A stretch of 64,000 bases of DNA from the NCBI GenBank assembly GCA_037890055.1, contig JBBKBD010000002.1, one strand, 5' to 3'. The DNA comes from Mediannikoviicoccus sp037890055 (GTDB lineage Bacteria > Bacillota > Clostridia > Tissierellales > Peptoniphilaceae). Positions 8,116 through 17,804 of the stretch are shown piece by piece; the first letter of the stretch is position 1, and each line of letters begins with the position of its first letter. The notes under the pieces were generated by a model that saw only the letters and a list, made by a program, of their open reading frames with translations, had not been told where the DNA came from and made no database searches. The position numbers and the translations under genes were made by a program.

Positions 8116-9171
8116 TTAATCATTTTCTATATCTGTACTAAAATCCAGTGTAGCTTCTTCAACTTCATGACCAGCTATATTGAAATGGCTATATACTTTT
8201 TCAGTTATTTCATTAAGTAAATCTGGATTTTGTTCTAAATACTCTTTAGCATTTTCTCTACCTTGACCAAGTCTTTCATCTCCATAAGAATACCATGCTC
8301 CTGCTTTTTTAATTATATCTATATCGGATGCCATGTCCAGAATAGTACCTAATTTAGAAATTCCTTGACCATACATAATATCAAATTCAACTTGTTTAAA
8401 AGGTGGAGCTACTTTGTTTTTTACTACCTTTACTCTTGTTCTATTACCAATAATATCTTCACCTTGTTTAATAGCCTCTCCCCTTCTTACTTCCATTCTT
8501 ACAGAAGAGTAGAATTTAAGAGCTCTACCACCAGTTGTAGTTTCTGGGTTTCCAAACATAACTCCAACTTTTTCTCTAAGTTGATTTATAAATATTACAG
8601 AAGTGTTACTTTTAGAAATAGCGCCCGCTAGTTTTCTTAATGCTTGAGACATAAGTCTTGCTTGAAGGCCAACATGGGTAGCACCCATATCTCCGTCTAT
8701 TTCTGCTCTTGGTACCAAAGCAGCTACAGAGTCTACAACTACGACATCTATAGCACTACTTCTAACTAGTGATTCTGCAATTTCTAGTCCTTGTTCTCCT
8801 GTATCTGGTTGAGATACAATAAGTTGATCTATATTTACACCTAAATTTCTGGCATAGATAGGATCAAGGGCATGTTCTGCATCGACAAATGCAGCAATAC
8901 CGCCCTTTTTTTGCGCTTCTGCAATAATGTGAAGGGCAAGAGTAGTCTTACCTGAAGATTCGGGTCCATAAATTTCAATGATCCTTCCTCTAGGTATACC
9001 ACCAATACCAAGTGCTATATCTAAGTTAATTGCACCTGTAGAAATAGAGTCTATTTGTTGTTTAGGTGCTTCGCCTAAAATCATAACCGCACCTTTACCA
9101 TATTGCTTTTCAATATGCTTAAAAGCGTTTTGTATCGATTCGTTTTTGTTCTTATCACTTGAAATATTCAT
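8116..9171 (-). CDS. recA: Recombinase RecA
   Basis: A 351-residue RecA, the ATP-dependent strand-exchange protein and SOS co-protease. The Walker A GPESSGKTTLALH, the DAEHALDP segment, Walker B VVVVDSVAALVP, loop L2 FINQLREKVGVMFGNPETT and the C-terminal domain are intact; length is normal. The start has AAGGAG about 9 bp upstream. It follows pgsA by 14 bp in the dut-ftsK-pgsA-recA run. No SOS box could be assigned upstream, so damage control may be through the operon promoter or absent here. Confidence 0.98.
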   Translation of the reverse strand: MNISSDKNKNESIQNAFKHIEKQYGKGAVMILGEAPKQQIDSISTGAINLDIALGIGGIPRGRIIEIYGPESSGKTTLALHIIAEAQKKGGIAAFVDAEHALDPIYARNLGVNIDQLIVSQPDTGEQGLEIAESLVRSSAIDVVVVDSVAALVPRAEIDGDMGATHVGLQARLMSQALRKLAGAISKSNTSVIFINQLREKVGVMFGNPETTTGGRALKFYSSVRMEVRRGEAIKQGEDIIGNRTRVKVVKNKVAPPFKQVEFDIMYGQGISKLGTILDMASDIDIIKKAGAWYSYGDERLGQGRENAKEYLEQNPDLLNEITEKVYSHFNIAGHEVEEATLDFSTDIEND

Positions 9172-9185
9172 AGCTCTTACTCTCC

Positions 9186-9725
9186 TTAAATATTTTCTAA
9201 ATCCAATACTTCTTTATTCTTAATTATATAATCCATTCCTGAAATAACAGTTAGTGCTACTGAAATGTAGTAGATTACACTTGTTATTGTAAAGGGAATA
9301 AAAGTTAATTTTGACATAAAAAGTACCATTACAATTGCCACAAATTGTGTTACTGTTTTTGATTTTCCCCATTTGCTAGCTGCAATTGTTACCCCTTCAG
9401 AAGCTGCAATTATTCTAAATCCAGTTATTAAGAATTCTCTTGCTATAACTATTACAACTGTCCATGCAGGAAATATACCTTGTTCTATAAACATTATTAA
9501 AGCTGATGCAACCAACATCTTATCAGCAAGAGGGTCTATAAACTTACCAAATGTAGTAACTAAATTTCTACTTCTTGCTAAGTGGCCATCAAAAAAATCT
9601 GTAATTGCGGCAACTAAAAATATGATTCCTGGTATTGGACTCTTTATTGAAAATTGCATAACTGCTGCTACAAACACAGGTATCAAAAAAAGTCTTAAAG
9701 TTGTTAATTTATTTGCTATATTCAT
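9186..9725 (-). CDS. pgsA: CDP-diacylglycerol-glycerol-3-phosphate 3-phosphatidyltransferase
   Basis: A 179-residue multi-pass membrane enzyme that makes phosphatidylglycerol phosphate, the committed step to anionic phospholipids. The CDP-alcohol phosphotransferase signature is complete in DFFDGHLARS...GKFIDPLADK (D-G-x2-A-R-x8-G-x3-D-x3-D). Its ATG overlaps the ftsK stop by one base, indicating coupling. The pgsA-recA pairing is common in Firmicutes. Confidence 0.96.
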   Translation of the reverse strand: MNIANKLTTLRLFLIPVFVAAVMQFSIKSPIPGIIFLVAAITDFFDGHLARSRNLVTTFGKFIDPLADKMLVASALIMFIEQGIFPAWTVVIVIAREFLITGFRIIAASEGVTIAASKWGKSKTVTQFVAIVMVLFMSKLTFIPFTITSVIYYISVALTVISGMDYIIKNKEVLDLENI

Positions 9726-11986
9726 TATACATCAAGTTCCTCTAAATAATTTTTATCTACTAATACTCTTCTAGGCTTACTACCTTCATACCCAGATATT
9801 ATACCCATTTCTGCCATTTCATCTATAATTCTTCCAGCTCTTGCATAGCCTATCTTCATTCTACGCTGTAACATCGAAATAGATGCGGAGTCTTCCTCTA
9901 TTACAATCTTAACGGCTTCATTAAATAGCTCGTCCGTACCAGATTGCTTATTTGCCTGTTCTGTTGTCTTCTCGATGTTTTCAATTATATCTCTATCGTA
10001 GTCGGATTCATTTTTATTCTTTAAGTAGGATACTATATTCTCAACTTCCTTATCAGAAATAAAAGCACCTTGTATTCTTATTGGTTTCGATTGTCCTGAA
10101 GGTAAGAATAGCATGTCTCCCCTGCCTAAAAGTTTCTCTGCTCCAGACATATCTAGAATTGTTCTAGAATCTATTTGTGAAGATACTGCAAAGGAAATTC
10201 TAGAAGGAATATTTGCTTTAATAGTTCCTGTTATAACGTCAACTGAAGGTCTTTGTGTGGCAATAATTAAATGAATTCCACAAGCTCTTGCCATTTGGGC
10301 AAGTCTTGTTATTGCATCTTCAACTTCTCCTGCGGCTACCATCATAAGATCCGATAACTCATCTATTATAATTACAATATATGGTAGTTTTTCTAAATCT
10401 TCTTCAGCACTCTTTACATTATAAGCCTTTATGTCTTTTACATAATTGTTTGAGAAAATTTTATATCTTCTCTCCATTTCACTAATTGCCCAGTTTAATG
10501 CAAAACTTGCCTTTTTAGGATTTGTTACAACTGGTATTGCAAGATGTGGTATATCATTATATATTCCTAGTTCTACAACTTTTGGATCCACTAATATCAT
10601 CTTAACATCATCTGGGTTTGATTTAAATAGTATGCTCAAAATAATCGAATTTATACATACTGACTTACCAGATCCTGTAGCTCCTGCTATAAGTAAGTGA
10701 GGCATTTTTTCTATGGACGACACTATGGTATTTCCCTGAATATCCTTTCCAAGTCCTAGTGGAAGTGGGCTAGAAAGATTTGTAAACTCTTCAGAATCTA
10801 TAATCTCTTTGAAAAATACCATCTCTTTATTAGAATTTGGAACTTCAATACCTACCAGGGATTTTCCAGGAATTGGAGCTTCTATCCTTATGTCCGGAGA
10901 AGCTAATGCCAATGCCAAATCATCTGAAAGGTTTACAATCTTACTCACTTTTACTCCTAAAGGTGGTTCAAGTTCAAAGCTTGTAACTGTTGGACCCTTA
11001 TTAATTGAAACAACTCTACATTCAATTCCAAAACTTGATAAAGTCTCCTCTATTTTGCTTGCCTTCTCTAATAAAATTTGCTTTGAATCCCCTGAAGTTT
11101 TAATAGGATCTTTTAAAAGTTGAATAGGCGGAAATTTATAAACACTATTAACTTTAGTTTTAGATAAAATATTTTTTTCTATCTCTAATTGTTCTGAGAA
11201 ATCTTCAACTTTTTCAATTTCATCAGTTTTAGAGTCTTTTTCTTTCGTATCTGAATCATCATAAGTATTAAAAGTTATAAACTCTCTATCAACATCCTTC
11301 TTATGTGTTTTATCAATAATAGGCTCACTTTTTATAGTATTACTTACTTTTACATTTTGTTCTCTTGAAGGTATTTTATCTTTATTAGAAGTTTTATCTA
11401 AAAGTTCTTTTACCTTGTTAATGAAAATATCTATTATTTCACCTAACTTCTTAAAAAATGTAACAATATCATCTCTTAACGACTTCATTTCTACATCTAA
11501 AATGTAAACTCCTGAAAAGAATAATGCAATTATAGTTGATATATAAATGCCCACTTTTCCAATGGAAGTTAGTAGAAAGTGACAAATTGATGAACCTAAA
11601 AGACCAGCGCCTTGAAAGTGATTAGCTAAAATTAGCGAATTCTCTTTTCTAATAACCAATGTATCTCCGATATTTGTATTTAGGTCTAGTATAGTAAGTC
11701 CTAGAATAAATAACAAATATAAAAGAGCAAAGGAAATATGAATCTTTTTATTTATCTTATTAAACACAACAAGAAGAAGATGTGATAAAATAGCCGGCAC
11801 TATAATAAAGGAGCCAACTCCAAAGATATTAAAATAAAATTCTTTTATCTTTTTCCCAAAAACTCCAGTGTTTTTTCCTACAATACATATAAATGAGATT
11901 ACAAGTAAAATAGAAATAAAAAATAGAATGTTTTTTAGTTTTAAATTTTTGAGTGAAATTTTTTTTGTATTTGTTTTTCTTCCCAA
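9725..11986 (-). CDS. ftsK: DNA translocase FtsK/SpoIIIE
   Basis: A septal ATP-driven DNA pump (753 residues). Four or five N-terminal transmembrane helices (to about residue 170) are followed by a charged linker, then the motor with Walker A GATGSGKSVCIN and Walker B VIIIDELSDLM, and the C-terminal winged-helix gamma domain that reads orienting DNA sequences. I place the start at TTG 11984-11986 because GGAGG lies 5 bp upstream; a longer TTG at 11998 overlaps that ribosome site. The N-terminal domain is compact, as in SpoIIIE. It functions with Xer recombinases at chromosome ends. Confidence 0.95.
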   Translation of the reverse strand: MGRKTNTKKISLKNLKLKNILFFISILLVISFICIVGKNTGVFGKKIKEFYFNIFGVGSFIIVPAILSHLLLVVFNKINKKIHISFALLYLLFILGLTILDLNTNIGDTLVIRKENSLILANHFQGAGLLGSSICHFLLTSIGKVGIYISTIIALFFSGVYILDVEMKSLRDDIVTFFKKLGEIIDIFINKVKELLDKTSNKDKIPSREQNVKVSNTIKSEPIIDKTHKKDVDREFITFNTYDDSDTKEKDSKTDEIEKVEDFSEQLEIEKNILSKTKVNSVYKFPPIQLLKDPIKTSGDSKQILLEKASKIEETLSSFGIECRVVSINKGPTVTSFELEPPLGVKVSKIVNLSDDLALALASPDIRIEAPIPGKSLVGIEVPNSNKEMVFFKEIIDSEEFTNLSSPLPLGLGKDIQGNTIVSSIEKMPHLLIAGATGSGKSVCINSIILSILFKSNPDDVKMILVDPKVVELGIYNDIPHLAIPVVTNPKKASFALNWAISEMERRYKIFSNNYVKDIKAYNVKSAEEDLEKLPYIVIIIDELSDLMMVAAGEVEDAITRLAQMARACGIHLIIATQRPSVDVITGTIKANIPSRISFAVSSQIDSRTILDMSGAEKLLGRGDMLFLPSGQSKPIRIQGAFISDKEVENIVSYLKNKNESDYDRDIIENIEKTTEQANKQSGTDELFNEAVKIVIEEDSASISMLQRRMKIGYARAGRIIDEMAEMGIISGYEGSKPRRVLVDKNYLEELDV

Positions 11987-12007
11987 AACTGCCTCCAATA
12001 AATGGAA

Positions 12008-12439
12008 TTAATAGCCTGTATGACCAAATCCTCCATCACTTCTATCTGTTTCTTCTAAACTTTCTTCTAATTTAAACTCTAAATGCTCATATTTAGCTAA
12101 AATGATTTGAGCAACCTTATCTCCACTCTTTATTTCATACTCGTCATTTGATAAGTTTACCACTGGTATTCCCAGTTCTCCACGATAGTCAGAGTCAATT
12201 GTACCTACTCCATTTATCAGTGTAATTCCATGCTTAATAGACATTCCGCTCCTTGCCCTTACCTGGATTTCATAACCATTAGGTATTTCTAGAAATAATC
12301 CTGTAGGTATTATTTTTCTTTCTAATGGCTTTATAATAACAGGCTCTTTTAAAAATGCATGGACATCAAGTCCTGCTGAACCTTCCGTTGCATATTTTGG
12401 AAGAGGATTATTACTTTTGTTTATAACTTTTACTATCAT
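12008..12439 (-). CDS. dut: dUTP diphosphatase
   Basis: A 143-residue trimeric dUTPase which hydrolyses dUTP to dUMP, keeping uracil out of DNA. All five motifs are visible, including GSAGLDVHA, ARSGMS, GVGTIDSDYRGE, GDKVAQ and the C-terminal RSDGGFGHTGY. The start is ATG 12437-12439 with AGGAGG 5 bp upstream, rather than an in-frame codon 24 bp earlier inside the pnp terminator. First gene of the dut-ftsK-pgsA-recA run. Confidence 0.96.
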   Translation of the reverse strand: MIVKVINKSNNPLPKYATEGSAGLDVHAFLKEPVIIKPLERKIIPTGLFLEIPNGYEIQVRARSGMSIKHGITLINGVGTIDSDYRGELGIPVVNLSNDEYEIKSGDKVAQIILAKYEHLEFKLEESLEETDRSDGGFGHTGY

Positions 12440-12448
12440 TTTACCTCC

Positions 12449-12479
12449 TAAAAAATAAAACATAGAATATCTATGTTTT
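12449..12479 (-). terminator. Rho-independent terminator after pnp
   Basis: AAAACATAG and CTATGTTTT (12457-12479) form a 9-bp stem with a 5-nt loop, followed on the minus strand by a T-rich stretch. It overlaps the dut leader. Confidence 0.8.
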
Positions 12480-12501
12480 ATTTGGTTAGAATTTAATATT
12501 T

Positions 12502-14598
12502 TTATTTATTTTTTTCTTCTGGTTTTGGTAATAATGCTTTTCTTGAAAGGTTAATACGTCCCATATTGTCGATTTCTGTAACCTTAACTAGCACTTCATC
12601 TCCAACATTTAAAACATCTTCTACCTTATTAACTCTTTCATGAGCAATTTTTGATATATGAAGTAGTCCTTCTTTACCATTCAATATATCGATGAAAGCG
12701 CCAAAGTTTGTAATTCGCATAACTTTTCCTAGATAGGATTTTCCAACTTCTACTTCAGCAACTATATCTTCTATCATTTTAATAGCCTTTTGACCATTTT
12801 CAGTCGTATCGGCTGTTATAGTTATAGTTCCATCATCTTGAGTATCTATTGTTACGCCGGTTTCATCAATTATCTTGTTAATAGTCTTTCCACCAGGTCC
12901 AATTACTTCTCTTACCTTATCTGGTTCAATCTTAATAGACATCAACCTTGGTGCATATTTTGAAATATCTGCTTCTGGTTTTGAAATTAGTTCATCCATG
13001 GTATCGAGTATTTGAAGTCTTGCAGTTTTTGCTTGTTCAAGAGCTTTAGTTAATATTTCTTCAGAAATACCATCAATTTTTATGTCCATTTGTAGTGCGG
13101 TAATTCCGTTTCTTGTTCCAGCAACTTTAAAGTCCATGTCTCCAAAGTGGTCTTCTAGTCCTTGAATATCTGTTAAGATTGTAGTACTATTACCATCACT
13201 CATAAGTCCCATGGCAATTCCCGCAACAGAATCTGTTATAGGAACTCCTGCATCAAGTAATGCTAATGTTGAACCACAAACTGATGCTTGTGAACTTGAA
13301 CCATTCGATTCTAAGACTTCAGAAACAACTCTTATGGTATATGGGAATTCTTCAACAGTTGGAAGAACTGGAATTAACGCTCTTTCTGCAAGGGCTCCAT
13401 GACCGATTTCCCTTCTTCCAGGCCCCCTAAGAGGTCTAGTATCTCCTACAGAGTAAGGTGGGAAGTTGTACTGGTGCATGTATCTCTTATCTTCTTCCTC
13501 AATAAGACCATCTAGTACTTGAACATCACTAGGTGAACCAAGTGTTACTACTGAAAGAACTTGTGTTTGTCCCCTTGTAAATAATCCTGATCCATGTGCT
13601 CTTGGTAGAAGTCCTCTTTCGCATGATAAATGTCTTATCTCATCTGTTTTTCTATTATCAGGTCTTATTTTATCTTCAATAATAAGTCTTCTAACTTCTT
13701 TAACTTGAATTTCTTCAAGTATGCTTGAAATCATCTTTCCAGACTCAGGATATTCTTCTTCAAAATGTTCTTTAGTTTCTTTAATTATTTCATCAATGTT
13801 ATTTTCTCTTGAAACCTTATCTTCATCTCTTAAAGCGTCTACTATTCTAGATTCAGCAAAAGCCTTAACTTTTTCAACTAAATCCTCATCAGGTAATTCA
13901 ACAGTAAATTCAGATTTTTCCTTACCAATTTCTTTTTGAATTTCTTCTATAAATTTACATATTCCCTTTATTTCTTCATGAGCTTTAAGAATTGCATTTA
14001 ATACATCTTTTTCTTGCAGTTTGTTGCATCCAGCTTCCACCATCATAATAGCTTCATCAGTACCAGCAACAGTTAGTTCAAGATCTGATTTTTCTTTTTG
14101 CTCAACAGTTGGATTTATAATAACTTCTCCATCTATCATTCCTACTCCAACTGCTCCTGTAGGTCCATTAAATGGTATATCAGAAATTGAAAGTGCTATG
14201 GAAGATCCAATCATAGCAAGTATATCCGGGCTATGGTCAGGATCTACAGATAATGAAGTTGCAATTATTTGAACATCATTTTTATATCCTTCTGGGAATA
14301 GAGGTCTTAGTGGTCTATCAATTAATCTTGAGATTAGTGTAGCTTTTTCAGTAGCTTTACCTTCTCTTTTTATAAATCCACCTGGTATTTTACCTACTGA
14401 ATATAATTTTTCTTCAAAATCGCAGCTTAATGGAAAGAAATCTATTCCTTCTCTAGGCTCTTTTGAAGCAACAGCCGTAACCAATATTACAGTTTCACCA
14501 GATTGCACAAGACATGCTCCATTAGCCTGTTTTGCAACTTTTCCAGTAGTAACTGTAATTTCTTTGTCGGCAATTTTGTATTTAAATTCCTTTATCAT
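12502..14598 (-). CDS. pnp: Polyribonucleotide nucleotidyltransferase (PNPase)
   Basis: A 698-residue trimeric 3'-5' phosphorolytic exoribonuclease. Two RNase PH-like domains (about 1-210 and 310-540) flank an alpha-helical domain; the second has GRREIGHGALAERAL and SNGSSSQASVCGSTLALLDAG. A KH domain (VIGPGGKTINKI) and an S1 domain (GAFIDILNGKEGLLHISKI) follow. Start has AAGGAGA upstream. It lies after rpsO, the order conserved in most bacteria, but separated by a terminator. It acts with RNase Y, encoded about 8 kb away. Confidence 0.98.
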   Translation of the reverse strand: MIKEFKYKIADKEITVTTGKVAKQANGACLVQSGETVILVTAVASKEPREGIDFFPLSCDFEEKLYSVGKIPGGFIKREGKATEKATLISRLIDRPLRPLFPEGYKNDVQIIATSLSVDPDHSPDILAMIGSSIALSISDIPFNGPTGAVGVGMIDGEVIINPTVEQKEKSDLELTVAGTDEAIMMVEAGCNKLQEKDVLNAILKAHEEIKGICKFIEEIQKEIGKEKSEFTVELPDEDLVEKVKAFAESRIVDALRDEDKVSRENNIDEIIKETKEHFEEEYPESGKMISSILEEIQVKEVRRLIIEDKIRPDNRKTDEIRHLSCERGLLPRAHGSGLFTRGQTQVLSVVTLGSPSDVQVLDGLIEEEDKRYMHQYNFPPYSVGDTRPLRGPGRREIGHGALAERALIPVLPTVEEFPYTIRVVSEVLESNGSSSQASVCGSTLALLDAGVPITDSVAGIAMGLMSDGNSTTILTDIQGLEDHFGDMDFKVAGTRNGITALQMDIKIDGISEEILTKALEQAKTARLQILDTMDELISKPEADISKYAPRLMSIKIEPDKVREVIGPGGKTINKIIDETGVTIDTQDDGTITITADTTENGQKAIKMIEDIVAEVEVGKSYLGKVMRITNFGAFIDILNGKEGLLHISKIAHERVNKVEDVLNVGDEVLVKVTEIDNMGRINLSRKALLPKPEEKNK

Positions 14599-14623
14599 AC
14601 TTTCTCCTTAGAAATTCTTAATT

Positions 14624-14655
14624 CAAAAATAAGAGCGTATTATACCGCTCTTATT
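14624..14655 (-). terminator. Terminator between rpsO and pnp
   Basis: AATAAGAGCG and CGCTCTTATT (14628-14655) pair perfectly over 10 bp with an 8-nt loop; the minus strand then reads ATTTTTG. It follows the rpsO stop by a few bases. Confidence 0.8.
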
Positions 14656-14658
14656 ATA

Positions 14659-14925
14659 TTATCCTCTAATGTTTAATTTTTTAACAAGTTCACGGTATCT
14701 TTCAATGTCTTTATTTTTAAGATAGTTTAGAAGACCTCTTCTCTTACCTATCATTTTAAAAAGACCTCTTCTTGAATGATGATCCTTTGGGTGAAGTTTT
14801 AAATGTTCTGTTAAATCAGCTATTCTCTTTGATAATAGCGCGATTTGAACCTCTGGTGAACCTGTATCTAATTCACTTAACTTGTACTCTTCAATTATTG
14901 ATTTTTTTTCTTCTTTGCTAAACAT
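14659..14925 (-). CDS. rpsO: 30S ribosomal protein S15
   Basis: An 88-residue primary 16S rRNA-binding protein of the central domain. Recognisable by the N-terminal EYKLSELDTGSPEVQIALL, LKLHPKDHHSRRGLFKMIGKR and the KDIERYRELVKKLNIRG end. AGGAGG precedes the ATG. It has its own promoter (15006-15034) and a ~75-nt leader with a hairpin, a place where S15 commonly controls its own translation. Confidence 0.98.
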   Translation of the reverse strand: MFSKEEKKSIIEEYKLSELDTGSPEVQIALLSKRIADLTEHLKLHPKDHHSRRGLFKMIGKRRGLLNYLKNKDIERYRELVKKLNIRG

Positions 14926-14964
14926 ATTTTCCTCCTAATTTTAATTCACCATTACTGTTGAAAT

Positions 14965-14987
14965 CGTTGAGGAATCGAATATCAACG
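14965..14987 (-). promoter_or_regulatory. Hairpin in rpsO leader
   Basis: CGTTGA and TCAACG (14965-14970, 14982-14987) form a 6-bp stem with an 11-nt loop, between the rpsO promoter and its ribosome site. It could be an S15 autoregulatory element; the structure alone does not prove it. Confidence 0.4.
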
Positions 14988-15005
14988 TAAAGGTATTACT
15001 ATATG

Positions 15006-15034
15006 ATTGTAACATAATAAATGTTAGTTGTAAA
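15006..15034 (-). promoter_or_regulatory. Sigma-A promoter of rpsO
   Basis: TTTACA (15029-15034) and TACAAT (15006-15011) with 17-bp spacing on the minus strand; the -35 touches the ribF stop codon. Confidence 0.7.
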
Positions 15035-15952
15035 TTAATTTTTCAATAGTTTTCTAGAATATTCAATATCCATGTTGATTTGATTTACCAAGTCTTTTGG
15101 ATCGTTAAACTTTTTGTTACTTCTAATGAAATTCATAAACTCAATGCAAATTTCCTTTCCATATAAATCACCAGTGTAATCTAAAATATAAGTTTCAATT
15201 TTTAATTCTTCTTCATTAAAAGTTATATTCTTCCCTACAAAGGACAAACTGTTATATTCTTTTTTATCATCTGTAATTGTCTTTGTAAGATATACACCTT
15301 CCTTCGGCAAAATATATCCTCTTTCTATAGATATATTTGCAGTTGGAAATCCAAGTTTACGTCCTCTTTTAAAACCGTGATTAACAATTCCATTAATCTT
15401 GTATGGTCTGCCTAATAAAATAGCAGCCTTTTCAACTTTACCATCTTCAATTAAACTACGTATATTCGTGCTTTTTATAATATTTTCTTCTAATTTAACT
15501 TGAGTTATGGTGCTAAATAAAATATTGTTCTTATCACAATATTCTTTCATAAATTGAATATCGCCTCTAGCAAATTCACCAAATGTATAGTCGTCTCCAA
15601 CGATAATGCCCTTAACATTTAATTTATCTTTTAAAAAATTTAAAAATTCTATTGGAGTCAATGATTTTATATTTTCAAAATTTACGATAAAGATATTGTC
15701 TAGTCCAAGTTGTTTACATATATCTATTTTGTCATTTAGTTTAGTTAAATATTTGAATTCATCATTATCTAAAGCGCTTTTAGTATGTTCTTTAAATAAT
15801 AATATGGACGGATTTAAATTTTTATTTTCTGAAACTTCTAACAATTTTTTAATCAACTTTTGATGGCCAATGTGAAATCCATCAAAATTTCCAAGAACAA
15901 TACAATTATCCTTAGTAATTCCCTTTATTTCATTGTCTAGATCTATAATCAT
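15035..15952 (-). CDS. ribF: Bifunctional riboflavin kinase / FAD synthetase
   Basis: A 305-residue enzyme that phosphorylates riboflavin to FMN and adenylates it to FAD. The N-terminal nucleotidyltransferase domain has LGNFDGFHIGHQKLI and STNIRSLIEDG; the C-terminal kinase domain has GFKRGRKLGFPTANI and KEGVYLTK. ATG at 15950-15952 lies 3 bp after truB, as in the common truB-ribF pair. Confidence 0.95.
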   Translation of the reverse strand: MIIDLDNEIKGITKDNCIVLGNFDGFHIGHQKLIKKLLEVSENKNLNPSILLFKEHTKSALDNDEFKYLTKLNDKIDICKQLGLDNIFIVNFENIKSLTPIEFLNFLKDKLNVKGIIVGDDYTFGEFARGDIQFMKEYCDKNNILFSTITQVKLEENIIKSTNIRSLIEDGKVEKAAILLGRPYKINGIVNHGFKRGRKLGFPTANISIERGYILPKEGVYLTKTITDDKKEYNSLSFVGKNITFNEEELKIETYILDYTGDLYGKEICIEFMNFIRSNKKFNDPKDLVNQINMDIEYSRKLLKN

Positions 15953-15955
15953 AGA

Positions 15956-16858
15956 TTACCTCTTATACAAATAACTTTTTACTTTTAATAAATTATCTAA
16001 GTGATGATAAATCCCAATAAATTCTTCTTTACAATACACTAAATACTCTTTGTCATTTTCTAATTTTAGTCCTAACAGATTTGTTTTTATTGCTACCCCA
16101 TTGATTACCTTGTCAAAAAGAAAATCAGGAATAATTATTTTTTCAATATCTTCAAGAGCTTTATCTGGATTAACAAAGAAATCAGAAATTCCCAGTTTAC
16201 ACAATTTATTTATTTCATCCAAAGTTATTGAGTCCTTAATATTAAAACCTCCAGAAGATAGCCTAATAAGTGAAGACATAGTGCCTAGAGAATTGCACTT
16301 TCTAGCTATATCTTTAAACAATGTCCTTATATAGGTTCCCTTGGAGCAAGTGACTTTAATATGAGCTTTCCCACTGATATACCTAATGAGTTCTATGGAG
16401 TAAATATTCGCAATTCTTTTTTTTCTTTCAATATCTTTTCCGTCTCTTGCAAGTTCATATAGTTTTTTTCCACCTACTTTAATAGCAGAGTACATTGGTG
16501 GAGTTTGAAGAATTTCTTTGCCATTTATTCTAGATATTGCCTTTTTAAGCTCATCAATAGAAGGAGTATAGTCACAAGTTTCTGTGATACTTCCCCAAAT
16601 ATCTTCAGTATCCGTTTCATATCCAAACGTAACCTCACCAAGATAAGTTTTTTGATGATTCATTAAATAAGAAGATATTTTTGTGGAATTTCCCACACAA
16701 ATAGGTAGTACTCCTGAAACATTTGGATCAAGTGTACCTGTATGACCAATTTTTTTTATTCCAAGAGTTTTTCGAAGTATCGCAACAACATCATGGGAAG
16801 TGTATCCTATTTCCTTGTATACATTTATAACTCCATCAATATTATTTCTATTTGTCAA
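15956..16858 (-). CDS. truB: tRNA pseudouridine(55) synthase
   Basis: Makes pseudouridine-55 in the T-loop of tRNAs. GVINVYKEIGYTSHDVV at the N-terminus, the catalytic aspartate in KIGHTGTLDPNVSGVLP and the KGTYIRTLFKDI segment identify TruB. No ATG is available; I choose TTG 16856-16858 because AAGGA lies 10 bp upstream, whereas TTG 16865-16867 is only one base from it. About 300 residues, normal length. The gene overlaps the end of nrnA. Confidence 0.93.
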   Translation of the reverse strand: MTNRNNIDGVINVYKEIGYTSHDVVAILRKTLGIKKIGHTGTLDPNVSGVLPICVGNSTKISSYLMNHQKTYLGEVTFGYETDTEDIWGSITETCDYTPSIDELKKAISRINGKEILQTPPMYSAIKVGGKKLYELARDGKDIERKKRIANIYSIELIRYISGKAHIKVTCSKGTYIRTLFKDIARKCNSLGTMSSLIRLSSGGFNIKDSITLDEINKLCKLGISDFFVNPDKALEDIEKIIIPDFLFDKVINGVAIKTNLLGLKLENDKEYLVYCKEEFIGIYHHLDNLLKVKSYLYKR

Positions 16859-17804
16859 GAATATCAAATCCTTCTATTATTTTGTTTTCGACTTCTTTAT
16901 ATGGCGCTTCTATCTTTAATCCAGACGCATTTATATGGCCTCCACCGCCATGTTTTTTTGCAATCTCACATACATTTATATTGCCCTTACTTCTTAAACT
17001 TATTTTATAATTGTCTTTGGATAGCTCTTTAATCAATGCAACAGCACAAACTTCAATGCTTTCTCTAAAATAATTTATTACATTTTCAACATCTGTATCA
17101 GTAACACCATACTTCTCTAGTAAATTTAAACTCTGTTCTAAGATAACAAGTTTTGAGTCATAGTAAAATGATGCATTTTTTAAAATCTCAAGCTGAGCTC
17201 TCTTAGCGTTAAGACTTTCTGATTGAAATATCTTATCCATTAAAAGTTCTTTTTCTGCACCATTAGAACATAAGATAGACGCTATTTCAAAAGTTCTTGA
17301 ATTGGCTGAATTAAATAAAAATCTACCCGTATCCGTTAAAATTCCCATTAATAAAGCTGTGGAAATAGAATGTGTGAAGTTAGCATCAAGTTCCAAGAAA
17401 ATCTCTGATAAAAGTTCGCAAGTGGATGATATTTCACTATCTACAATGCTTAAATCGGCATAATCATCTCCTGAGTTATGATGGTCTATTTTTATAACTT
17501 TCTTGGAGGTTTCAAATAAATTATCTATATCTCCAAGTCGTTTCCTATCGGCACAATCTAGAGCAATTAACACATCAGCTTCTAAACTACTGTTATCGTA
17601 AAATCTTATTGAGTTTGTAATAAATTTGAATTTATTAGGAATAGTATCCAGTTCAATAGGAAATACTGTTTTACCTATGTCATTTAGGTAATTTGTCATA
17701 GCTATCAAAGATCCAAGGTTATCTCCATCTGGACTTAAATGAGAGATAATTGCAAATCTCTCATTATTTGCAATTATCTCTTTTAATTCTTGTATTTTAT
17801 TCAT
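16848..17804 (-). CDS. nrnA: Bifunctional oligoribonuclease and PAP phosphatase NrnA
   Basis: A 318-residue DHH/DHHA1 phosphoesterase that degrades nanoRNAs and 3'-phosphoadenosine 5'-phosphate. Motifs are ISHLSPDGDNLGSL, ALDCADRKRLG, the DHH in KIDHHNSGDDYADL, ILTDTGRFLF and the C-terminal GGGGHINASG. It completes RNA decay begun by RNase Y and PNPase. It overlaps rbfA by 8 bp and truB by 11, so rbfA-nrnA-truB-ribF form one translationally coupled run. Confidence 0.94.
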   Translation of the reverse strand: MNKIQELKEIIANNERFAIISHLSPDGDNLGSLIAMTNYLNDIGKTVFPIELDTIPNKFKFITNSIRFYDNSSLEADVLIALDCADRKRLGDIDNLFETSKKVIKIDHHNSGDDYADLSIVDSEISSTCELLSEIFLELDANFTHSISTALLMGILTDTGRFLFNSANSRTFEIASILCSNGAEKELLMDKIFQSESLNAKRAQLEILKNASFYYDSKLVILEQSLNLLEKYGVTDTDVENVINYFRESIEVCAVALIKELSKDNYKISLRSKGNINVCEIAKKHGGGGHINASGLKIEAPYKEVENKIIEGFDILDK

